Shown: piece after piece, positions 1 to 8,062 of the stretch
Layout of the letters: every line of letters starts with the position of its first letter
Numbering within the stretch: position 1 is the first letter of the stretch
NCBI GenBank assembly: GCA_905182155.1
Contig: CAJJAX010000012.1
Span: 1-47,933, forward strand
Source of the DNA: an uncultured Pseudomonadales bacterium
GTDB taxonomy: Bacteria > Pseudomonadota > Gammaproteobacteria > Pseudomonadales > Azotimanducaceae
Length of the DNA stretch: 47,933 bases
Reading direction: 5' to 3'
Position numbers and translations under genes: made by a program
The notes under the pieces: model-generated
Told to the model about the DNA's origin: nothing
Seen by the model: the letters and a program-made list of their open reading frames with translations, nothing else
Databases searched by the model: none

Positions 1-855
1 CACGTGACGAACCTCGGTGAGGTTGCCCCCGGTTTTTAACGCGCCTTGGGCGAGCTCGACCGTTTGCTCGAGTTGGCGCGCGCCGGTCAGCGCGAGCCGG
101 TCAGCGCGAGCGCGCCGGATAGTTTATGTAATGCGCGTTGTGCTGCGCGCAAATCATCGTTGCGAACCGCGGACTCGAGGTCAGCAAGATCCTGGCTAAG
201 ACTGGTTTTGAGCAGATGATAGAGCTCCATTGCCAAAGCCGGCTGTCCGCGGACCCGCTCGATCGCAAGTTTTTGATCGAACATGGGTTGGGTTTTTTCC
301 GGGCATCAATGCCAGATCAGATGCCGGCTGGGCGATGCCTTGTGGCACTTTTGGGCTGGCTTGCCTCGAAAGCATTTGGTTTGAGATCTCAGTAGGTGCC
401 TTCTCGGGCCCTGAGCGATTAAAGCTTTCCGGCGATGAGTGTAGTTCGTGCGCCAATTGTCGATGCGACACAAGCCTTTTTGGGTTCGGACTTAAACGGG
501 GGTTAAAGGTGTCGCTGACCACGGCTCGCGCGCCAGGATGCTCGTTCAGTAAGTGCGTAAGCCGATGCTCGTGACCTGCGTGACTTAAATGGAGCGCATC
601 GATCAGAATCAAATCTGTGGTGGCATTTGATAATGGCTTATCAGTAAAGCGCTCGATGGGTACCAGCATAAACTTTTGACCCAAGTCGATGAGTAAGCGC
701 GTCAAGGCGGCTCGGTTTGGATCCAAAGCGTAGGTGGTCAAGACAAAGATTAGGCTTTGCGCTTGAGGACCTTTGCTTAGGGCTTCACGACCCAAGGTTC
801 GGGTCATCGGTTTGGCGTAAGGCGTGTCGTTGTGACGCGTCATGGACGCGGACAA
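1..855 (-). pseudogene. Broken receiver-like + HPt phosphotransfer protein, BarA/GacS-type remnant
   Basis: Reading leftwards from a TTG at 855 (or ATG at 843), the first part looks like a degenerate response-regulator receiver. DPNRAALTRLL followed by LG matches the first helix of receivers, and LILID carries the usual phospho-acceptor Asp, but the N-terminal acidic pair is replaced by LTT. From 284 another frame encodes an HPt domain with the phospho-His motif HKLSGA. The frames join if one base is removed from the T6 run at 293-298. The HPt frame then ends at 87 because of a 14-bp duplication; with one copy removed it stays open to the window edge. An in-frame stop lies just upstream of 855, and no kinase core is seen in 856-1302. 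In many gammaproteobacteria barA/gacS lies beside cysM, so I infer a decayed BarA/GacS C-terminus. A separate small phosphotransfer protein with sequencing errors is the alternative. Confidence 0.55.
82..109. repeat. Perfect 14-bp tandem duplication inside the HPt frame
   Basis: The unit GCCGGTCAGCGCGA occurs twice head to tail (82-95 and 96-109). Fourteen is not a multiple of three, so the second copy moves the HPt reading frame to a stop. With one copy deleted, the minus strand reads on from LALTG into ARQLEQTVELAQ, as expected for the HPt helical bundle. Confidence 0.9.
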
Positions 856-962
856 CGTGAGCTAGACCGCTGACATTCGGTTGGGATTGAGCAAGGCCAG
901 CATCGGCTGGCCGACGACGTTAATCCTTGCCCTAATCGATAGGTCAATTTAAACGCCAACGG

Positions 963-990
963 AAACCCATTGCCGTAAACCCATTGCCGT
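963..990. repeat. Second perfect 14-bp tandem duplication
   Basis: The unit AAACCCATTGCCGT occurs at 963-976 and 977-990, followed by a 5-base partial copy AAACC. It lies in non-coding sequence. It has the same unit length as the duplication at 82-109 but an unrelated sequence. Confidence 0.9.
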
Positions 991-1062
991 AAACCGCAGA
1001 TGACAGTAGCGCGCCGCCGAGGGGCTGCCGGGACCGTTCAGGATTGGTCTGTTTAACTTCCC

Positions 1063-1192
1063 GCTTTAACATCTAACGCTAGCCTCTTGCTTTAACCTCT
1101 AACCCGATTCTCTCACTTTAACCTCTAACCCGATTCTCTCGCTTTAACCTCGCACTCGATTCTCTTGTTTTAACCTCTAACTCGATTCTCGC
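1063..1192. repeat. Five imperfect 26-bp tandem repeats
   Basis: Units start at 1063, 1089, 1115, 1141 and 1167. The core is CTTTAACCTCTAACCCGATT followed by CTCTC, and the outer copies diverge most. The array is in the intergenic region upstream of cysM. There are no spacers between units, so it is a minisatellite-type tandem repeat and not a CRISPR. No function is evident. Confidence 0.85.
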
Positions 1193-1302
1193 TGGCTCGT
1201 TATTCCGAATTGAACTGAGCTTAGAGGCAGTCAGTGGTTCTAGGGAAGACTGCATTCGATTAAGCTTTTGTAATCCATAACGGCCAGTCAGGCAAGGAGC
1301 TT

Positions 1303-2205
1303 ATTATCCAGTACCCAACGATTGAGGAATGCGTCGGAGAAACCCCTTTGGTGCGATTGCAGCGTCTGCCCGGGTCGACGACAAACACCGTGCTCGCTAA
1401 GTTGGAGGGCAATAACCCGGCTGGCTCGGTCAAGGATCGGCCCGCGCTGAGTATGATCCAGTGCGCAGAACGGCGCGGCGTGATTCAACCGGGTGACGTG
1501 TTGATTGAAGCGACCAGTGGTAATACCGGTATTGCCTTGGCAATGGCGGCTGCGATAAAAGGCTATCGGTTGAAATTGATCATGCCAGCGCACATGAGCG
1601 ACGAGCGCAAGGCTGCGATGCAGGCTTATGGGGCGGAACTGATTTTGGTGACTCAGCAGGAAGGTATGGAAGGCGCGAGGGACCTTGCTCAGTCAATGAT
1701 GCAGGCAGGCGACGGCATCGTGCTCGACCAATTTGCGAACCCTGATAACCCGCTTGCGCATTATCAAGGCACGGGGCCAGAAATAATGCGTCAGACCAAT
1801 GGGGAAATCACTCATTTCGTCAGCTCGATGGGAACCACTGGCACCATTATGGGCGTTGGACGATACTTCAGTGAAGTCAAACCCGAAATTGAAATCATCG
1901 GCTTGCAGCCTGTCGAGGGTCAAGCCATTCCAGGTATTAGGCGCTGGCCCAAAGCCTATCTTCCAAAGATCTATCAGCCAGAAGGCGTCGATCGTGTGAT
2001 GGATATTGATCAGAAAGAAGCCGAGCACATGATGCGCCGGCTTGCGCGTGAGGAGGGTATCTTCGCTGGCGTTTCGTCTGGCGGCTCGGTCGCTGCGGCA
2101 CTGAAGATCAGTGAGACCGTCGAAAATGCAACGATTGTTGCCATTATTTGTGATCGTGGAGATCGCTACTTATCGACAGGTGTATATACCGCTGACTTGG
2201 CTTAA
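1303..2205 (+). CDS. cysM: Cysteine synthase B (O-acetylserine sulfhydrylase, PLP-dependent)
   Basis: CysM makes cysteine from O-acetylserine and sulfide or thiosulfate in the cytoplasm. The N-terminal YPTIEECVGETPLVRLQ is characteristic. NNPAGSVKDR carries the PLP-binding lysine, and TSGNTG is the substrate-binding loop. Length from 1303 is about 300 residues, as usual for the family. The first ordinary start in frame (TTG at 1348, with GTG next at 1351) would cut off the conserved N-terminus. The frame is open back to a stop at 1261-1263 with no ATG, GTG or TTG in between. The AAGGAG site at 1294-1299 lies 3 nt from ATT (1303) and 6 nt from ATC (1306), so a non-standard start or a base error is implied. 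CysM rather than CysK is chosen for the N-terminus and the rlmD/relA neighbours. Confidence 0.93.
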   Translation: MIQYPTIEECVGETPLVRLQRLPGSTTNTVLAKLEGNNPAGSVKDRPALSMIQCAERRGVIQPGDVLIEATSGNTGIALAMAAAIKGYRLKLIMPAHMSDERKAAMQAYGAELILVTQQEGMEGARDLAQSMMQAGDGIVLDQFANPDNPLAHYQGTGPEIMRQTNGEITHFVSSMGTTGTIMGVGRYFSEVKPEIEIIGLQPVEGQAIPGIRRWPKAYLPKIYQPEGVDRVMDIDQKEAEHMMRRLAREEGIFAGVSSGGSVAAALKISETVENATIVAIICDRGDRYLSTGVYTADLA

Positions 2206-2268
2206 AATAACGGTCCGTTGCCTAAACCCGACTCTGGGCCCCTCCACCAAACACTGCCGGCCGTTATT

Positions 2269-3574
2269 ATGCGAAAGAGGAAACTTCCGTTTACCGATGT
2301 CGGTCATACTTTGACCATTGAGGGTACCTGCCTCAGCGAAGACGGCCGATATGCAACCCATGGGCTCTTGCCTGGCGAGCGCGCGCTGATTGTGCCTTTG
2401 AAGAAGAAAAAGGGTCAATGGATCTGTCAATCCCAGAACATAGAACAAGATCATCCAGCGCGGGTGATCCCGGTTTGCGCCCATGCAGCGCAATGTGGCG
2501 GCTGCTCTTATCAGCATTTTGATCGGCCAGCACAACTTGCCTTTAAGCGGGAATGGTTGCAAACGCTCTTCGATCAATGCGAGCCCAAAATTTGGTTAGA
2601 AACGCTATCCGGTAAGGATGTTGGCTATCGAAGTAAAGCCCGCCTTGGGGTCAAGCATGTTGCTAAGAAGGGTTAGAACCTTGATTGGTTTTCGTGAAGT
2701 TGGCTCGGCCTATATCACCGAGATGACGTCCTGCCAGGTCTTGGTTCCTGAGCTTGCAGAACTCATAGAGCCGCTGTCTCGACTCATCGATGGACTTGAT
2801 AGTCGCAGCAGCATTCCTCAAATAGAGGTCGCGGCATCGAATGGATCCGTTGCTTTGGTGGTTCGGCATCTAACGATTCTGTCGGCCTCGGACTTGGCGG
2901 CTTTCGCTGATTTTCAGAGCGCACATCAGGTTATGGTTTTATTGCAATCGAAAGGTCCTGACTCGGTCAGGCCACTTACCGAAAATGCCGACCCGCTGCT
3001 GCATTACCGTTTAAACGATCAAGGTTTGGTGTTTGAGTTTCATCCCATGGACTTTACCCAAGTGAATCAAGCCGTGAACCAAGAGATGGTAAACCGTGCA
3101 TTAGATCTGCTTGACTTAAAGCCAGGCGATCAGGTCCTAGACGCCTTTTGCGGCATTGGTAATTTTTCCCTTGCGATTGCTCAGGCCGCCGCGGGCGTCA
3201 TTGGCCTTGAGGCATCGACCGCGAGTGTCGACAGAGCCCGGAAAAATGCGCAGCTCAATGGTTTGAAGAATGCGTCCTTTGACGTCGCGGACCTATACAG
3301 TACTGAAAATTCATCGCTCGTCTTGCCGCAGATTAATAAAGTCCTTTTGGACCCACCGAGATCAGGTGCGGAGTTGGTTTGTAACAAGCTCGTTGAGATT
3401 GCTTGTGAAAAAATAGTCTACGTCTCTTGTAATCCAAAGACGCTTAGGCGCGACGCAGACATTCTTATTGCTGGCGGTTATCAGCTTGACCAACTGGGCA
3501 TGATCGATATGTTTCCGCATACCGCTCATATGGAATCCATTGCGCTTTTTAGCAGAGGCGCGAGCAATGGTTAA
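2269..3574 (+). CDS. rlmD: 23S rRNA (uracil-1939-C5) methyltransferase, frameshifted in this sequence
   Basis: RlmD (RumA) methylates U1939 of 23S rRNA using S-adenosylmethionine. An N-terminal TRAM-like part is followed by the iron-sulfur cysteine cluster CAHAAQCGGC, a SAM-binding region (VLDAFCGIGNFSLA), the LLDPPRSGA motif and the catalytic YVSCNP loop. The reading frame is broken: the first half runs into TAG at 2674-2676, and the second half continues in another frame. Removing one G from the GGG at 2670-2672 restores KKVRTLIGFREVGS, matching the family (for example GFRKAGS). ATG 2269 is the likely start; TTG 2218 is also in frame. The 3' end overlaps relA by 8 bp. Either a sequencing error or a recent mutation. 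Confidence 0.88.
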
Positions 3575-5783
3575 ACCAAGAGAGCAACGAATCGTTTTCG
3601 AAGCCGGCCAGTTTGATCTGGGTCAATGGTTGAAGGACCTTGGGGCTGAACGCGCAGATTTAGATCTTGAAAGAATTAACCGGGCATGTGATCTGTCAGC
3701 GCAAGCCGAAGAAAAGGCGATCCAATTGGGATCGGGCTGGCCATCGGGTCGTAGCAGTTACTATATGGGCTTGGAAATTGCCGATCTTCTGCGAGATTTC
3801 TGGGTTGACGAGGATGGCTTGATCGCGGCAATTGTTTATAGAGCGGCTCGAGAGAAGCAAATTACGGTTAATCATATTCGTAAGCAATTTGGCGTAAAGG
3901 TTTCAGACTTGGTGGAGGGTGTGCTGAAGATGGCCGCCATCAGCAATATCCATATCCTGAAAAACGAGGTGGTCTTGGGTGAGACCTCCGACCAAGTTGA
4001 ACAAGCAAAGAAAATGCTCGTCGCTTTGGTTGATGACATTCGAGTTGCACTGATCAAGTTGGCTGAAAGAACCTGCGCTATTCGGGCAGCCGCCAAGGCG
4101 GATCGATCCAAACAACTACGGCTTGCGCAGGAGGTCACAGAAATTTATGCGCCGCTCGCACACCGTTTGGGTATCGGCCAATTGAAATGGGAGCTAGAGG
4201 ATCTCGCCTTCAGGTTCACAGAACCGGATGCCTATCGCCGGATTGCAACTTTGCTGGATGAAAAGCGGACTGTGCGGGACCAGTATATAGGCTCTGTGCT
4301 CGAAGCCCTTGAGTCTAAACTTGGATTCGTTAACCTCATGGCGGAGCTTGAGGGTCGCGCGAAGCATATCTGTAGCATTTGGAAGAAAATGAGCCGAAAA
4401 GGCATTCCGTTTTCTGAAGTCTATGATGTGCGTGCTATTCGGATTCTTGTCAGCTCTGCGGATGATTGTTATCGCGCTTTAGGGATTGTGCATAATCTTT
4501 GGCGCAATATTCCGAATGAGTTTGACGATTATATCGCCAATCCAAAAGACAACGGCTATCAGTCGCTGCATACGGCCGTGATTGGTCCTGAAGGGAAAGT
4601 CTTAGAAGTCCAAATTCGAACGGAAGGGATGCATCACGAAGCAGAGTATGGCGTCTGTGCGCATTGGACTTATAAGGAAAAATCACCGACTGACCGGGCG
4701 GCTCGTTATGAACGGCGGTTGTCTTGGTTGCGGCAAGTGATCGAATGGCAGGATGAGGTTAAAAACTTGCCTGAGTCGGCGAGCGAGATGATGGCCAACG
4801 TCAGCCTCGACCGGGTTTATTTGTTTACGCCTGAAGGCCATGTTATCGATATGCCGCCGGGGGCAACCCCAGTTGATTTTGCCTATAAGGTCCATACTGA
4901 AATTGGCCACAAGTGTTGTGGCGCCAAGGTCAATGGGAAGGTGGTATCGCTAAACCATGTTTTGATGTCGGGCGACCATGTTGAGGTGATAACAGGCGCT
5001 GAGGCCTTGCCTCGGCGAGAATGGCTGCATGCTCATTTGGGGTATGTCACAACGTCAAAGGCGAAAACCAAAATCCAAGCTTGGTTTGGGCTCCGGGAAC
5101 GTAAGAAAAATCTGGAAGAAGGGCAGCGTCTGGTTGATGCGGAACTGATGCAATTAGGGATCGATGCTGCGCGCAAAGTATTGATTGGCGCGGCTTTCGA
5201 ATTTTCGGATGAGGAAGAATTCTTAGTAGCCCTTGGGCGGGGTGACCTTCAGCTGTCAGATGTCGCCGAATGGGTGGCTGTAAATGAATTGGATATCCGG
5301 GCATCCTCACAACTTCACCTGGGCTTTGAGACCGATCTCGCGCCGACCTTGATTAAAGGCCTGGGTGGTCGTGAGCATGACATTGCAACATGCTGCAACC
5401 CCGTGCTCGGAGATTCTATCGCTGGTATTATTAGTGACGCTGGGGTTGTTGGGGTACATGTTCAAGAATGCGTTGCGGTGTTGCAGGGCGATGCGTATGG
5501 CCGGTTGATGCGGTTATCCTGGCAAGAGGGTGCACAAGCTGTATTTTCAGTTGACTTAAAAGTCGAAGCCTACGATCGATCGGGTCTACTGTTTGAAATA
5601 ACGGGTTTGTTCGTCAAAGAAGCCATTAACGTGATCATGATGCATTCTGTTACGGACCAGGTTGCACAACGAGTTGATCTTAATATGACGATTGAAGTTG
5701 AATCGTTGAAAACCTTGATTAAGGTTTTGGAGATGATGCAAAAGATTCCGAATGTGGTGTCAGCTCGTCGATTTACAAGTTAA
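3567..5783 (+). CDS. relA: (p)ppGpp synthetase I, ribosome-associated stringent response enzyme
   Basis: RelA makes (p)ppGpp from ATP and GTP/GDP when uncharged tRNA stalls the ribosome. The N-terminal HD hydrolase region (about residues 65-100) has lost its His-Asp pair (IVYRAARE), as in synthetase-only RelA. The synthetase domain is at about 265-375; its EFDD motif before the NGYQSLHT stretch is the RelA form, where bifunctional Rel/SpoT proteins have RFKD. A TGS domain (about 414-476), a Cys-Cys region (ATCCNP, near 605) and a C-terminal ACT domain (about 662-738) follow. ATG 3567 gives 738 residues and is preferred over TTG 3540. It overlaps the rlmD end by 8 bp, so the two are probably co-transcribed. 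Confidence 0.95.
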   Translation: MVKPREQRIVFEAGQFDLGQWLKDLGAERADLDLERINRACDLSAQAEEKAIQLGSGWPSGRSSYYMGLEIADLLRDFWVDEDGLIAAIVYRAAREKQITVNHIRKQFGVKVSDLVEGVLKMAAISNIHILKNEVVLGETSDQVEQAKKMLVALVDDIRVALIKLAERTCAIRAAAKADRSKQLRLAQEVTEIYAPLAHRLGIGQLKWELEDLAFRFTEPDAYRRIATLLDEKRTVRDQYIGSVLEALESKLGFVNLMAELEGRAKHICSIWKKMSRKGIPFSEVYDVRAIRILVSSADDCYRALGIVHNLWRNIPNEFDDYIANPKDNGYQSLHTAVIGPEGKVLEVQIRTEGMHHEAEYGVCAHWTYKEKSPTDRAARYERRLSWLRQVIEWQDEVKNLPESASEMMANVSLDRVYLFTPEGHVIDMPPGATPVDFAYKVHTEIGHKCCGAKVNGKVVSLNHVLMSGDHVEVITGAEALPRREWLHAHLGYVTTSKAKTKIQAWFGLRERKKNLEEGQRLVDAELMQLGIDAARKVLIGAAFEFSDEEEFLVALGRGDLQLSDVAEWVAVNELDIRASSQLHLGFETDLAPTLIKGLGGREHDIATCCNPVLGDSIAGIISDAGVVGVHVQECVAVLQGDAYGRLMRLSWQEGAQAVFSVDLKVEAYDRSGLLFEITGLFVKEAINVIMMHSVTDQVAQRVDLNMTIEVESLKTLIKVLEMMQKIPNVVSARRFTS

Positions 5784-5812
5784 AAATCCATCTAAAAGGG
5801 TAAGGGAATATT

Positions 5813-6463
5813 ATGCGATTAATCTTGTTAGGTGCGCCCGGGGTTGGCAAAGGGACTCAGGCACAGTTCATTACTGAAGCCTATGGTATTCCTCAAATTT
5901 CAACAGGCGACATGTTGCGACAAGCGATAAAAGATCAAACCCCTTTGGGTCTTCAAGTAAAAGGCGTGATGGATCGTGGCGAATTAGTTCCTGATGGCGT
6001 TATTATCGATCTCATAAAAGACCGAATTCTTGAACCAGATGCAAAGGATGGTGTGATGTTCGATGGTTTTCCTCGAACAATCCCTCAGGCCGAGGCGCTA
6101 AAAGATGCGGGCATTGAAATTGATCAAGTGATTGAAATCACGGTGCCGGATGATGAAATTATAAAACGTTTAAGCGGACGACGTGTTCATCCCGGATCGG
6201 GACGAACGTATCACGTGCTATACCACCCGCCTAAAACCGCAGGAGTGGACGATGAGACGGGCGAGGCACTGGTGCAACGAGATGACGATCAAGAAGAGAC
6301 GATCCGAGATCGTTTGCGGATTTATCGCGATCAGACCGCGCCGCTTGTTGCGTTTTACAAAACACTGACACAAAAAACCGGTGCGCAGTACGCGATGATT
6401 GATGGGAATGGGACAACCAATGAGATTAAAGCGATGGTTCAAAAAACGTTAAAGGCGCTTTAA
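5813..6463 (+). CDS. adk: Adenylate kinase
   Basis: Adk interconverts ATP + AMP and 2 ADP. The P-loop [10 protein letters not shown] lies at residues 7-16. The AMP-binding STGDMLR and FDGFPRT motifs and the LID domain (about 121-157, starting [10 protein letters not shown]) are all present, so this is the long bacterial form (216 residues). The LID has no four-cysteine zinc site. A purine-rich site (AAGGG) precedes the ATG, and the gene starts 29 bp after relA. The pairing joins adenylate balance to alarmone synthesis, but no shared control is visible. A short hairpin (ACCCT/AGGGT, 6477-6489) with a T run some 12 bases later lies just after the gene; I would not call it a terminator with confidence. 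Confidence 0.97.
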   Translation: MRLILLGAPGVGKGTQAQFITEAYGIPQISTGDMLRQAIKDQTPLGLQVKGVMDRGELVPDGVIIDLIKDRILEPDAKDGVMFDGFPRTIPQAEALKDAGIEIDQVIEITVPDDEIIKRLSGRRVHPGSGRTYHVLYHPPKTAGVDDETGEALVQRDDDQEETIRDRLRIYRDQTAPLVAFYKTLTQKTGAQYAMIDGNGTTNEIKAMVQKTLKAL

Positions 6464-6688
6464 TTCCCGAATGAGAACCCTTAGAGGGTAAATCGCGTTA
6501 TTTTTTTTAATGATTTCTTTGCAAAAAAAAGGTGTGCAAAGTGAAGAGAATTTTCTAAACTTGACCCCAGCGCATCGATGTTACCCCAGCTCTGAGTTAA
6601 GCTATGATTCTGAGTTACGCCGAGGAGATGCTTCATAGCCTAAAATGAGTGAGTCTTAAAAGTAAAAGTCACTAAAGGAGTATTAACC

Positions 6689-7168
6689 GTGGTTGCAAAA
6701 AAGAAACCTGCTGCAAAGAAAAAGCCCGCTGCTAAAAAAGCTGTTGTTAAAAAAGCTGTTGTTAAAAAAGCGGTTGCTAAAAAAGCTGTTGCTAAAAAAG
6801 TAGTCGCAAAGAAAGCGGCGCCTAAGAAAGCAGCTGCAAAGAAAGCGGCGCCTAAGAAAGCGGCTGCTAAGAAAGCGGCGCCTAAGAAAGCGGCTGCTAA
6901 GAAAGCAGCGCCTAAGAAAGCGGCTGCTAAGAAAGCGGCGCCTAAGAAAGCGGCGCCTAAGAAAGCGGCTGCTAAGAAAGCAGCGCCTAAGAAAGCGGCT
7001 GCTAAGAAAGCAGCGCCTAAGAAAGCGGCTGCTAAGAAAGCAGCGCCTAAGAAAGCGGCTGCTAAGAAAGCAGCGCCTAAGAAAGCAGCTGCTAAGAAAG
7101 CGGCTCCTAAGAAAGCTGTGAAAAAGAAAGCGGTTGCTAAGAAAGCGGTTGCTAAGAAAAAGAAGTAG
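6689..7168 (+). CDS. Histone H1-like / AlgP-like lysine-alanine repeat protein
   Basis: A very basic 159-residue protein built from pentads of two lysines followed by three small residues. After the start Met it contains only K, A, P and V. The centre alternates KKAAP and KKAAA pentads. The ends use [14 protein letters not shown] and KKAVK variants and finish in a lysine run. Such tails resemble the C-terminal domain of histone H1, AlgP (AlgR3) of Pseudomonas and BpH1 of Bordetella, which bind DNA non-specifically. A nucleoid role is inferred. The GTG start follows a good AAAGGAG site (6674-6680) with 8 nt spacing. The gene stands alone with its own terminator. There is no signal peptide or membrane segment. 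Confidence 0.85.
   Translation: MVAKKKPAAKKKPAAKKAVVKKAVVKKAVAKKAVAKKVVAKKAAPKKAAAKKAAPKKAAAKKAAPKKAAAKKAAPKKAAAKKAAPKKAAPKKAAAKKAAPKKAAAKKAAPKKAAAKKAAPKKAAAKKAAPKKAAAKKAAPKKAVKKKAVAKKAVAKKKK
6811..7113 (+). repeat. In-frame 15/30-bp tandem repeats coding [10 protein letters not shown]
   Basis: Near-identical 15-bp units (AAGAAAGCGGCGCCT and AAGAAAGCGGCTGCT types) alternate through the middle of the H1-like gene. The unit is a multiple of three, so copy-number changes would lengthen or shorten the protein without breaking the frame. One place has two KKAAP units in a row (around 6940-6960), a sign of past unit gain or loss. Confidence 0.85.
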
Positions 7169-7181
7169 GTGCCAAAAACAG

Positions 7182-7201
7182 CAATGCTTTTTAAAGCATT
7201 G
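7182..7201 (+). terminator. Palindromic hairpin after the H1-like gene
   Basis: CAATGCTTT pairs with AAAGCATTG (9 bp, TT loop) 13 bases after the stop codon. It has no T run of its own and sits just before the stronger terminator at 7208-7234. It may protect the 3' end or help pausing. Confidence 0.45.
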
Positions 7202-7207
7202 GAAGAT

Positions 7208-7234
7208 AAAAAAGCCCTTTCGTAGGGCTTTTTT
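7208..7234 (+). terminator. Rho-independent terminator of the H1-like gene
   Basis: An 11-bp perfect stem (AAAAAAGCCCT with AGGGCTTTTTT, 5-base loop TTCGT) ends in a T run. The matching A run on the other side means it could also act on the minus strand, but mobA stops at 7375 and reads towards it across about 140 bp of gene-free DNA. Confidence 0.9.
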
Positions 7235-7374
7235 ATTGACCGAAATAAAGGCGGTTAGTCCGTGCTGGGGTCGTCATTGCGTTAATCATTTTTCTGCGCT
7301 GCGCAGTAGACGTTGGCTAAAGGTCCGCTTGGTTATGGCCACGCAAAAAAAATAATATCTGCGGCCGATAGTCC

Positions 7375-7959
7375 TTAAGTCGATGGGTCTGCGGTAAAAT
7401 TTCCTGGGACGTTAAAGTTGGTAAAGGCGAAAGCGTCATGACTATCGAGAATCAAAAGCGGCAGGGCTTCTAACCATCGCCTAACCGATTGCTGCCCGCA
7501 CAAGAGTTCGGCATCAATCGAGGTCAGTACCGGCGTTTTGATAGCGATCAGTCCGCATTGTAAGAACCCCCCTTGTCGATAAACGACGGCGTCAAATTCA
7601 CATGCCGGGTCAAACAAAGCCCTTTGTAAATTTTGTACCAGGTCAGAGGTCAACCTAGGCAGGTCGCAGGCCATGATTAAAGTGTAATCGGTTGAAACGC
7701 TCGTGGCACAGGCTTGAATGCCAAACAGGGGGCCGCCATAGTCTGGCAAGTTGTCTTTGATGACGACATCAGCCAGTGATTGATATTGCGGGATGTTTCG
7801 ATTGGCGCTGATGACGATGGCACGGGTGCATTGTCTTGCCAGCAGCAAGCTTTGATGAATCAGCGGATGACCCTGGTAGTGCACGAGACCTTTATCTTGC
7901 CCGCCCATTCTCTGGCCTTTCCCGCCGGCAAGTATGATGGTCGAAAAGTCATTATTCAT
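7375..7959 (-). CDS. mobA: Molybdenum cofactor guanylyltransferase
   Basis: MobA adds GMP from GTP to molybdopterin to give the guanine dinucleotide form used by DMSO reductase-family enzymes. The N-terminal LAGGKGQRMGGQDKGL is the nucleotide-binding signature (GGxGxRMGGxDKG). The ACDLPRL motif binds metal, and DYGGPLFGI is also conserved. 194 residues is normal. The start ATG at 7959 lies inside a 7-bp tandem repeat holding eight ATGs in three frames. From 7959 the protein begins MNNDFSTIILAGG. No good ribosome-binding site is near this ATG; an AGGA lies some 50 nt upstream, well placed for the outermost ATG of the repeat. No other molybdenum gene is in the window. Confidence 0.93.
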   Translation of the reverse strand: MNNDFSTIILAGGKGQRMGGQDKGLVHYQGHPLIHQSLLLARQCTRAIVISANRNIPQYQSLADVVIKDNLPDYGGPLFGIQACATSVSTDYTLIMACDLPRLTSDLVQNLQRALFDPACEFDAVVYRQGGFLQCGLIAIKTPVLTSIDAELLCGQQSVRRWLEALPLLILDSHDAFAFTNFNVPGNFTADPST

Positions 7960-8005
7960 TATTCATTATTCATTATTCATTATTCATTATTCATTATTCA
8001 TTATT
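7950..8005 (-). repeat. Eight-copy 7-bp repeat overlapping the mobA start
   Basis: On the plus strand CATTATT occurs eight times without error; on the mobA strand this reads as ATGAATA units. ATGs have their A at 8001, 7994, 7987, 7980, 7973, 7966, 7959 (mobA) and 7952. Each upstream ATG reads M-N-N-E-stop, and the last A of that TAA is the first base of the ATG 14 nt downstream (TAATG). The repeat is therefore a chain of overlapping stop-start mini-ORFs. Seven is not a multiple of three, and perfect repeats of this kind are prone to slippage. AGGA at 8012-8015 is 10 nt from the ATG at 8001. Confidence 0.92.
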
Positions 8006-8062
8006 TGTAATTCCTAGGATAAGAGGCCAGCATAAGCGCAAATTGTTGTCAGGGCGATCGCT

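Larger units (their letters stand above)
856..1302. other. Gene-free stretch between the HPt remnant and cysM
   Basis: I found no supported gene in these 447 bases. The stretch holds a 14-bp tandem duplication (963-990) and a five-copy 26-bp tandem repeat (1063-1192). It should also contain the cysM promoter, but I could not pick a convincing -35/-10 pair. An AAGGAG ribosome-binding site lies at 1294-1299. Confidence 0.6.

Noticed and set aside
138..574. Plus-strand open frames across the left edge
   Set aside because: They mirror the minus-strand receiver/HPt gene, have no ribosome-binding site and show no family motifs.
1063..1192. Tandem 26-bp units considered as a CRISPR array
   Set aside because: Units are directly adjacent with no spacers and no cas genes nearby.
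6477..6510. Terminator after adk
   Set aside because: The stem has only five pairs and the T run begins about 12 bases after it, so I do not list it as a terminator.
6811..7113. Regular repeats considered as a non-coding repeat array
   Set aside because: They lie in one open frame with a good ribosome-binding site and terminator, and code for a known type of basic tail.
7780..8010. Plus-strand frame with an (F)IIHYSL repeat
   Set aside because: It is produced by the 7-bp repeat on the strand opposite mobA and has no supporting features.
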